Shown here piece by piece: positions 7,547 through 16,200 of a stretch of DNA of 64,000 bases. The DNA lies in contig NZ_JBPZGZ010000003.1 in NCBI RefSeq assembly GCF_051857475.1, positions 744,001-808,000 on the forward strand, read 5' to 3'. Made by a program: the position numbers and the translations under genes. Numbering within the stretch: position 1 is the stretch's first letter; the number at the start of each line of letters is the position of its first letter. The stretch is from Pelomonas sp051857475 (GTDB lineage: Bacteria; Pseudomonadota; Gammaproteobacteria; Burkholderiales; Burkholderiaceae_C). The notes under the pieces were generated by a model, which saw nothing but the letters and a program-made list of their open reading frames with translations, was not told where the DNA came from and searched no databases.

Positions 7547-8368
7547 TCAGGGCGTCAGCGGTCGGATGCTGCCGCCCAGGCTGCCCGGCGGGTGCAGCTC
7601 GTTGAAAAGCTGCCAGACCCGCCCGCTGCGCGCTACCTGGCCAAAGGCCAGGCGCAGCGTGCGCCGGTCGGCCTCGGTCAAGCTGCGGCGTGACAGGTAG
7701 AGACCGCTGGCGCCCCAGCCCAATTCCTCCAGCGGTTCGACCCGCAGGCGCTTGAGCAGTGGGTTCAGGTCAGGCTCCACCACCAGCGTGCCGACCAGGA
7801 TGGACGCCGTCATCACCGTGGCCTGGGCCAGGCCCTGGCGCAGCGCGCGGGCGACGCCGGCCGGGTCGGCCTCTTCCAGCAGGCGCTGGCGCTGGCGCAG
7901 CGTGGCGATGGCACCGTCGTAGGCCGCGCCGAAGGAGAAGCCGCGCACGACGACCAGCTTGTAGTCGGGCTGGGCCAGCAGTTCCGCCAGGGAGCGCGGC
8001 ACCGGCATCTCGGGGTCCAGCGTGATCAGGCTGGCGCGCACCTGGATCAGTGGCACGAATTCGCCGAGGACGTCACGCGTCGGCGTGGCCGAGGCCGGCA
8101 CGAGGACATCGGCCTGGCCGGCGTCGAACAGGGTCTGCAGCCGCGCGCGCGGCACCTTGTGCATGTCGAACTGACATTGAGCGCCGGCGGCAACTTCGCG
8201 CAACAGCGTCGGATAGATGCCCTGGGGCTTGGCGTCGTCGAAGCTGACACTCAGGCCGATGGGCGCCATGGGTACATGGATGGATCGCGAGCAACGCGCC
8301 TCGGCGGCCGTCGCCATGGCCAGCATGCAAGCGGCCGCCCAGCAGCCCCAACGCGCCCCAACGTTCAT
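7547..8368 (-). CDS. Periplasmic solute-binding protein, family 3-like
   Basis: The 273-residue product has a signal peptide (cleavage near AEA at about residue 24) and the two-lobed layout of SBP_bac_3 proteins. These include GIYPTLLREVAAGAQCQFDMHKVPRARLQ, divided by the motif DVLVPASATPTRDVLGEFVPL. It is more divergent than the classical amino-acid receptors. Its ATG overlaps the stop of the upstream permease-fusion gene (TGA/ATG overlap at 8365-8368), so it is translationally coupled to a transporter of another substrate class. Binding specificity is unknown. Confidence 0.75.
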   Translation of the reverse strand: MNVGARWGCWAAACMLAMATAAEARCSRSIHVPMAPIGLSVSFDDAKPQGIYPTLLREVAAGAQCQFDMHKVPRARLQTLFDAGQADVLVPASATPTRDVLGEFVPLIQVRASLITLDPEMPVPRSLAELLAQPDYKLVVVRGFSFGAAYDGAIATLRQRQRLLEEADPAGVARALRQGLAQATVMTASILVGTLVVEPDLNPLLKRLRVEPLEELGWGASGLYLSRRSLTEADRRTLRLAFGQVARSGRVWQLFNELHPPGSLGGSIRPLTP

Positions 8369-9882
8369 GCCCCGTGATCCCGAGGTTGTTTTGGCCCATT
8401 GTGCGCGACTCGGCGCTCCAGCGCGTCGAACAGCAGTTGCACCACCACGGCCAGGGCGGCGGCCGGCAGGGCGCCGGCCAGCATCAGCGTGCTGTCGTTG
8501 ACGGCCAGGCCGGCCACGATGCGCTCGCCCAGGCCGCCCGCGCCGACAAAGGCCGCGACGGTCGCCGTGCCGACATTGGTCACCGCGGCCGTCTTCACGC
8601 CCGCCATCAGCGTCGGCAGGGCCAGCGGCAATTCCACGGCGCGCAAGGTCTGGCCGCGGGTCAGGCCCAGGGCCAGGGCCGACTCGGTCAGCCCTCTGGA
8701 CACGGCCTGCAGCCCCGCATGCGTGTTGCGCACGATGGGCAGCAGTGCATAGACGAACAGGGCCAGCAGGGCCGGCAAGAAACCGATGCGACCGACCGCG
8801 GCGATCAGGAAGGCCAGCAGGGCCAGCGAGGGCAGGGTCTGCAGCAGGCCTGCCACGGCCATCACCGGCGCCGCCAGGCGCGGCAGGCGATGGGCAGCGA
8901 CGCCCAGCGGCACTGCCACCACGACGGCCAAGGCCAGCGAGGCCAGCACCAGGGCCAGGTGCTGGAGCAGCAGCTGGGTCAGATCGGGCGCCAGCAGCCG
9001 CGCCATCAGGCCTTGGCGTGCGGCGGGCTCCGAGCCCGACTGCAGGAAGCCGCGCGCCACCTCGGCAAACGGCCGCCCGTCCAGTTCTGCCGCCGCGTTC
9101 AGGCGGGTCATCTCGGCCTCGGGCAGGCGGCCCGCCAGACCTTGCAGCGGCTTGTCGTCCACCGTCGCGCGCATCAGCAGCACCGCGTCATAGCGCGGAA
9201 AGAAGCCGCGGTCGTCGCGCAGCACGCGCACCGGCTGGCGGGCGAGCTGGGCATCGGTCGTGTAGACGTCGATGAGGTCGACCTGGCCGCTGGCGAGGGC
9301 TTGATAGGCCAGGCCGTGGTCGAGGCCGTTGCCAGGTTGCAGCTTCAAGCCATAGGCCTGCTGCAGGGCAGGCCAGCCGTCGGCGCGGGCCAGGAATTCG
9401 TGTGACAGGCCCGGCTTCAGCGCCGGGGCCTTGGCGGCGAGATCGGAGATGGTCGTGATGCCCAGCTTGGCTGCATCGGCCTCGCGCATCGCCAGCGCGT
9501 AGCTGTTGTTGAAGCCCAGCGGCACGCCGGCCTTCAACCCGAGCGGTTTCAGCCAGGCGTTGATGCTTTCCAGCGGCGCCTGCGCGTCGGCAGGCGACTC
9601 GCGCTTGAGCAGCTCGCGCACGATGGTGCCGGTGTATTCGGGGTAAACGTCGATCTGGCCCTGCTGCAGGGCCGCCGCCAGGATGGCCGTGTTGCCCAGG
9701 CCCTGGCGGTGCTCGGCGGTCACACCTTGCCGGGCCAGGGTCTGGGTGACGATCTCCCCGAGCAGATAGCTCTCGGTGAAGCGTTTGGAACCCACCTGAA
9801 GGGCGGGAGCGGCGTTTGCCGTACTGACGGTCCACATCGTCAGCAGCGTCAGCAGCAGTAAGACTTGCCGGCGAATGTTCAT
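8365..9882 (-). CDS. Osmoprotectant-type ABC transporter: binding domain fused to permease
   Basis: The protein has 505 residues from ATG 9882. Residues about 25-290 form an OpuAC/OsmF-type binding domain (LQVGSKRFTESYLLGEIVTQTL, YPEYTGTIV, GLDHGLAYQALASGQVDLIDVYTTDAQLA) for glycine betaine, choline or similar. Residues about 310-495 form a BPD_transp_1 permease with five or six membrane spans and the EAA-like loop ESALALGLTRGQTLRAVELPLALP. Such fusions occur in the OpuC/Yeh family. No ABC ATPase is encoded next to it in the window, so it must borrow one. An in-frame ATG at 9900 adds six residues. Confidence 0.88.
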   Translation of the reverse strand: MNIRRQVLLLLTLLTMWTVSTANAAPALQVGSKRFTESYLLGEIVTQTLARQGVTAEHRQGLGNTAILAAALQQGQIDVYPEYTGTIVRELLKRESPADAQAPLESINAWLKPLGLKAGVPLGFNNSYALAMREADAAKLGITTISDLAAKAPALKPGLSHEFLARADGWPALQQAYGLKLQPGNGLDHGLAYQALASGQVDLIDVYTTDAQLARQPVRVLRDDRGFFPRYDAVLLMRATVDDKPLQGLAGRLPEAEMTRLNAAAELDGRPFAEVARGFLQSGSEPAARQGLMARLLAPDLTQLLLQHLALVLASLALAVVVAVPLGVAAHRLPRLAAPVMAVAGLLQTLPSLALLAFLIAAVGRIGFLPALLALFVYALLPIVRNTHAGLQAVSRGLTESALALGLTRGQTLRAVELPLALPTLMAGVKTAAVTNVGTATVAAFVGAGGLGERIVAGLAVNDSTLMLAGALPAAALAVVVQLLFDALERRVAHNGPKQPRDHGA

Positions 9883-10011
9883 GCCCCCATGGTGCCTCAT
9901 GGCATTTCTGACGTGTCGGACCCGCCCTACAGAAGGCTGCCCTCGTGTCCGAATGCAACGGCGCTGCATCGTGTCTAGAGTCGAAGACATTGTTTCCAGA
10001 GGAGGTCCTCC

Positions 10012-10215
10012 ATGTCCCGCGCTACCGATCATCTGCTGCGTCAACACCTGGACAGCCTGGGCGCCCACCTGCGCCAGTGCCGCACCCTGTCCGACCGCCG
10101 CCTGCGCATGCTGTCTTCGCTGGAGGCCCTGGACTCCGCCATCGGCGAGCGCGTCTTCACGACGGTCGTGCTGGGCAGCGTCGTCATTGCCGCGGTGCTG
10201 AGCCTGACGGTCTGA
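10012..10215 (+). CDS. Small membrane protein, unrecognised
   Basis: A 67-residue protein with an excellent ribosome binding site (AGAGGAGGT, core 6 bases before the ATG at 10012), which argues that it is translated. Residues 1-45 are charged and helical (HLLRQHLDSLG, LRQCRTLSDRRLRML). Residues about 46-66 form one transmembrane helix. An intrinsic terminator follows 20 bases after the stop, so it is probably a single-gene unit. I do not recognise the family. Confidence 0.7.
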   Translation: MSRATDHLLRQHLDSLGAHLRQCRTLSDRRLRMLSSLEALDSAIGERVFTTVVLGSVVIAAVLSLTV

Positions 10216-10234
10216 CCGCTTCAAGCCCCGCGTG

Positions 10235-10264
10235 AAAAGCGGCCCCTCGGGGCCGCTTCGCTTT
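10235..10264 (+). terminator. Intrinsic terminator after the 67-aa gene
   Basis: A perfect 10-bp stem, AAGCGGCCCC (10237-10246) and GGGGCCGCTT (10249-10258), with a 2-base loop and then CGCTTTT. It sits between the + strand small gene and the 3' end of the convergent glucan synthase gene and could stop both. Confidence 0.85.
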
Positions 10265-10271
10265 TGGTACA

Positions 10272-13200
10272 TCAGGAAGTGACGGGTTCCGGACGCCGCA
10301 CCGGGGTCTCGGTCACCGGCACCCACAGCAGCACATCGCCCTCGAGTTCGCCCAGGGCGAGGGTGCTGCCCGGCACCAGGGTGCGATAGCCCGGCGGCGG
10401 TGCCATGCCGGCGCCAGTGGGCGCGCGCTGCACCAGCACTTCGATGCGACGGCCCTGGTGCTGCAGGCGCACGCGGGCCTGGTTCCAATGCGGCGGCAGG
10501 CAGGGCTGCACGCGCAGCAGGCCGTCGGCATGCTTCACGCCGCACAACGACTCCGTGGCGGCCCGCAGCAGCCAACCGGCGGCGCCCGTGTACCAGCTCC
10601 AGCCGCCACGGCCCGCATGCGGTGACGCCGTCTCGATGTCGCCGGCCACGGCATAGGGCTCCAGCCCATAAGCCGCCCCATGCGCACCGCGATGGGCCGG
10701 GCTGATGGCCGTGAAGGCCGCCCAGGCGCGTTCCGCCTGGCCCAGCTTCGCACTGGCCATCAGCGCCCAGGTGGCACCGTGGTTGTACTGGCCGCCGTTC
10801 TCGCGCACACCACCCGGGTAGGCCTGGATGTAGCCGGCCTCGGGCTGGTGGTCCTTCAGCGGCGGCCACAGCAGGCGCAGCAGATGGGCGTCGCGGTCGT
10901 GCAGCTCGCGCCAGGCGCTGTCCAGGGCCAGGCGGGCGCGGTCGGCGTCCGCCGCACCGGTCAGCACGGCCCAGGCCTGCACGATCAGGTCGATGCGGCA
11001 TTCCGTGTCGGTGTGGGTGCCGAGGACGCTGCCGTCGTCGAACCAGCCGCGGCGGTACCAGCGGCCGTCCCAGGCTTCGGCATCCAGGGCCTTGGCCAGC
11101 TGGTCGCGGGCCTGGCGCCAGCGTGCCGCGCGGGCCTGCTCGCCGCGCGCAATCGCCAGCGGATGCAGGGCATCGATGACGGCGCACAGGAAAAAGCCCA
11201 TCCACACCGATTCGCCCTTGCCTTCGGCGCCGACGCGGTTCATGCCGTCGTTCCAGTCGCCGGTGCCGAACAGCGGCAGGCCATGAGCGCCCACCGGCAG
11301 GCTGACGTCGATGGAGCGGGCCGCATGCTCGTAGATGCTGGCCTTCTCGTCGCTGATGGCCGGCACTTCGTAGATGTCCTCGGCACCTTCCGGCACGGGG
11401 CGGCCCTGCAGGAAAGGCACGCTCTCGTCGGCCAGCGAGGTGTCGGCGGTGCGCTCGACATACAGGGCCAGGGCCAGGGCCAGCCACAGCCGGTCGTCGG
11501 CGAAATGCGTGCGCACGCCGGCGCCGGCGGGCTCATGCCACCAGTGCTGCACATCGCCGGGCGGGAACTGGCGCGCCGCATGGCGGCGGATCTGCTCGGC
11601 CAGGCGTTCGGGCGCGTGCTGCACCAGCGACATCGCGTCCTGCAACTGGTCGCGGAAGCCGAAGGCGCCGCCGGCCTGGTAGAAGCCGGCCCGGCCCCAG
11701 ATGCGGCAGGCCAGCACCTGGGTCGGCAGCCAGTGGTTGACCAGGGCATCGAAAGCCGGATCAGGCGTGTCCACCTGCACCGGCGCACTCAACGCGCGCC
11801 AGACCTCGCGCTGCGCGGCCAGGCGGCGCAGCGGGTCGGCGGCCCAGGCCTCGGTCGCCTGCTCGCGTGCCGCGGCGAGGCTGGGTGCGTGGCCGAGCAG
11901 CACCGTGGCATGCCAGGCATGGCCGGGCTCCAGGCGCAGCGGCACGGCCAGCAGGGCGGCCGGGTCGGTGGCCGGGCCGGCCTGGCCGTCCAGCGCATGC
12001 GGCATGACGAGGCGGCCTTCGTCGTCGAACAGCAGGCGGCGGTCACCGCTGGCCTCGATGGCGGCCGTCCAGGCGCGCGGCCGGTTCAGGTCGGGCGTGA
12101 AGCCGGCGTCGCTGGGCCAGGGCCACAGGGCCTGGTCGCTGGCCAGGCTGTCGATCTGATCGGGCGTGGCATCGCCCTCGCGGGTCGGGCGCAGGGCCAT
12201 CCAGGCGGTGTGGCCGCCAAAACCGTTGAGGCCGTCGGCCTGCGTGGCCAGGGCCAGCAACGGGCCGTCGCCCTGCGCCGGCTCCAGGCGCGTGACGACG
12301 CTGCGGCGCGCGCTGCTGTCCATGCCCAGCTGCCACTGTGCGGCAGTCAGCAGGCGCATCGGGCGCGGCGGCTTGCCGGGCGCGGCGTGCAGCTCGATCT
12401 GGCATTGCTTGACGGCCGTCCTCTCGTCCACCGACCAGCGCAGCCGCACCACCATGCCGGGCAGCTGGAAGGCCAGGGCCGTGGCACCGGGCAGATGGGC
12501 CACGTTCTGCTTCGCGCTCGCGCGGCCCAGCAGCCAGACCTTGCCGCTGGACAGGCAGTGCAGCATCAGCCATTCGCCGGGTGAATCGAGCAGCGCGTCG
12601 TTGGACCAGGGCGTGATCTGGTGCAGCCGGCTGTTGCCGGCCCAGGCCGTGCCGGCGCCGCGCTCCGACACCTGGCAGCCGAAGTTCTCGTTGGCGATGA
12701 CGTTGATCCACGGCCGCGGCGGCTGGCTGCGTTCGGTGAGCTCGAAGCGGCAGGCGCCGCTGTCGGCGTCGAAGTCGTGCTCCGGTGTCTCCGCCCCCGG
12801 CGCTGGGGCCACGGTGGACACCAGCGTTGCACCGGCGCCGCGGCGGGCCTTGGCCGCCTGTTCATGGTTGATGCCGAGGCGCTCCAGCTGCTGGGCGAGC
12901 GGGCGGCCATCCGCAAACCAGCGCACGCGGGCCAGCAGGTTGAGCGCAAAGCGCGTATCCGGTCCCACGGTCTCGTCGGACAGCACATGGACCTTGCAGC
13001 GGCCATAGACCTGCTGCTCGGCCAGCGAGCGCAACGCGCGCGACACTGGCGCCAGATAGGAGGGCGGCTCGGCGTCCAGCACGACGACGTCGACCGGCAG
13101 CGGGCTGCCCTGGGCCTGCAGCAGCGCACAGAGCTCCCGCACCATGACGACGCCGGTGGCGTCGGCGACGCGGATCAGGATGATGGGGTCGTCGCCCGAG

Positions 13201-16200
13201 ATGCCGTGGCGCCACAGCGCGTCGCGCTCGAAGCCGGTCTCGGGCAGGGGCAGGGCCTCGCGCGCAGCCTGCGAGGTCAGCAGGGTCTGCAGCGTCAGGC
13301 CGGCGCGCCAGGCGCCCGGGGCCAGCGCGGCGCCCTGGGTGCGCACGCCAGCCATGGTGTGGGCGAGCGTCAAGGCGCGTTCCACCAGGGCCGGCTGGCG
13401 CAGCTTGTCCAGCAGGTGGTTGAGCGTTTGCGATTCGCGCGCGGCGGCGGTGGCCAGCGTCAGCGTGATGCGGGCACCGGGCGGCAGCGTCAGCACCATG
13501 TGCATCAGCGAGATGGGATCGTTGCCGGTGTCCAGGCAGCCGGCCGCGCTGTTGAGGCCGGTGACGTCGGTGCCGAGCAGGGTCTGCACGCCAGCGTGCG
13601 CAATGACGCCGCCGGGCTGTCCCTGCGTGCCGCCGCGGGCCAGCCAGTGGGCGCGGTCGGCACCGGCGCGCACCTGATCGAGCCGCGCGCCGCCGTCCAG
13701 CTCCACGCCCACCAGGGCGTGCACCGCGTGCAGGGCCTGCTCCTTGTGGCTGCGCGGCAGGCGCTGCCAGTGCAGGGCCTGCTGGCCGGGCTCCCATCGC
13801 GCCTGCAGGAAGAGCTTGCCGAAGGCCGGGTGGGCCAGGTCGGCCTTGGCCGGCGCCAGCACGGGCTCGAAGCTGGACACCAGGGCCAGGCGGCGCGGGC
13901 GGTTGGCGAGGTTGCGCAGCGTGATGCGGCGCAGCTCGACGTCGTCCTCAACCGCCACCCAGGCCTCGGTGTGGGCATGCAGCTCCTCGCCCTCGGCGGT
14001 GAACTGGGCGCTGGCAGGATGCAGCCGGCAGCCGTAGCGCCACTGCGGGCCGGGCGTGGGCCGCAGCGTGAGGGACCGCCAGGGGCTCTGCTCGGGCGTG
14101 CCGTTCCAGTGCAGGTCCAGGTCGCGCAGATGCAGGTGGTGGCCGAGCAGGTCCTGCGCGAGGTCGTCGCGCCAGCGGCTCACCAGCACCTGGCTGCCGG
14201 GCTCGCCCCAGACCAGGGTGCCGCCGCCGTGCTCGCGCAGCATGGCGCTGAGCTTGCCGTGGCCCAGCCAGGCGGTGGCGGGCAGCGCGCGGCCATGCAG
14301 CTCGGGCACGACCAGGGAGATGCGGGCCTTGCGCGGTGCGCTGCGCGTGGGTTGCGGTGGCGGCTCGCGCAGCGGGGCCACCTTGTGCGGCGCGCGTTCG
14401 TGCAGCAGCCAGCGCACGGCGCACAGGCGGGGCTCGGCGTCTGCCCAGCGCTGTGGCGCACCGCCGCACAGCACCTCGGTCAGCGCAACCAGGGACATGC
14501 CGTGGTGATGAGCCATGGTGGTGCCGATGCGCTGGAAGCGCTGGCGTGGCTGCAGGGGCGCATCCGCCGGGGCCTCGGGCTGGCGGCTGGCGGTGTAGTC
14601 CAAAGCCTCGACGAAGCCGCCTTCATGGCGGGCGCCCAGGGCCTGCAGGGCGCGCAGGTTGGCGACGGCCGCGCGTGGCATCACCATGGTGGCCATCAGC
14701 GTCGCATAGGGTGCGATGACGAGTTCATCGGCCGGCGTGTCACGCAGGGCCAACGTGGCCACGCCTTGCGGACCGTACTGGTAGGCCAGGCTGTTGTCGC
14801 GCTTGGCATAGGCGCTCTCGGACACCCCCCAGGGCAGGCCGGCGGCGCGGCCAGCGCGGATCTGCTCCATGACCGCCGCTCGTGAGGCCTCGGCCAGGGC
14901 GCTGCCGGTGGGCTCGTCCAGCACCAGCGAAGGCATCAGCATCTCGAACATCGAGCCCGACCAGCTCTTCAGCCCGGTGACACGGCCGCGCGAGAAGAAG
15001 GGCCGGCCCAGCGCCCCCCAATGCGTGGCCGGCAGATCGCCCTTGGCGATGGCGACCAGGCTGGCCAGGCGGGCCTCGGAAGCGAGCAGGTCGTAGTGGT
15101 TCTGGTCCAACCTCTCGGTGCCGGGCTCCGAGCCCTGGGCCGCGATGGCGCCGATGTAGAGCAGGCGGCGCTGGGTGTCGTAGAGCCAGCTGAAGTCGTG
15201 GGCCAGGGCCAGGGCGCGGGCGCGCGTCGCGACGCTGTTCAGCGCCTCGGCCACGGCCGGTGGCGGCGGCATGCCTTCGCCGCCGTGCGCGAAGCCTTCG
15301 CAGGCCGCCGCGACGACCAGCAGATGGGCGCAGAGGTTGCCGCTGTCCACCGCCGACACATAGGGCGGCTCCAGCACGGCCAGGCGCTGGGTGTCGATCC
15401 AGTTGTAGAAATGGCCGCGGTGGCGGGGCAGCTTGTCCAGCGTGTCCAGGGTGCGACCGATGCGTTCGGCCAGGCCGACGTCATGCAGCCAGCCGAACTC
15501 GCGGGCGCAGCAGGCCGACAACAGATACAGGCCGATATTGGTCGGCGAGGTGCGGTGGGCGACGGCGATGTCGGGGTCGAACTGCACGTTGTCGGGCGGC
15601 AGGTCGTTGTCGTCCTTGGTGACCCAGCGCTCGAACCAGCGCCAGGTGTCGCGCGCGACGCTGAGCAGGTATTGGCGATCGTCGTCGTTGATCGCCTCGC
15701 GGCGCGGGCGCGGGCGCGGCCTGCTGGCCAGGCCTATCCACAGCGGCGACAGCGCCCAGGCTACCAGCATGGGCAGGGCCAGTTCCCAGTCCACGGGGCG
15801 GCCGATCAGGGCCGGCGTCATCAGCAGCAGGGCCAGGGCGCCGCTGGCGAAGGTCAGGCGCTTGTGCTGGCGCCACAGCGGCAGCCAGTCGGTGCGGGCG
15901 GCCGCTTCGGCGGCGTCGGCCGTGGTCCACTCCAGCAGGTGCTGGTGGCTCACACGCTGGCGCCACAGCGCGCGCACGATGGCGTCGACGCTGAGCCAGG
16001 TCGCCGCCGGCAGCATGGCCAGGTGCCAGATCACGCCGCCGATGGCGCGGCCCAGCTCGATGGCGGCCTGGCGATAGAAGCGTGGCAGCGAGATGCGTTC
16101 GCCCGACGGTGCGCAAGCCGCCAGGGCGCCCATCAGCGGCCCGCCGCCGAAGGCTGCGGCGACCAGACCCAGGGCATAGGCGGGCGTCAGGCCCAGGCCC

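Noticed and set aside
9883..11487. In-frame upstream extension of the osmoprotectant permease fusion into the glucan synthase region
   Set aside because: Overlaps another strong gene on the same strand in a different frame; the signal peptide at 9882 fixes the real start.
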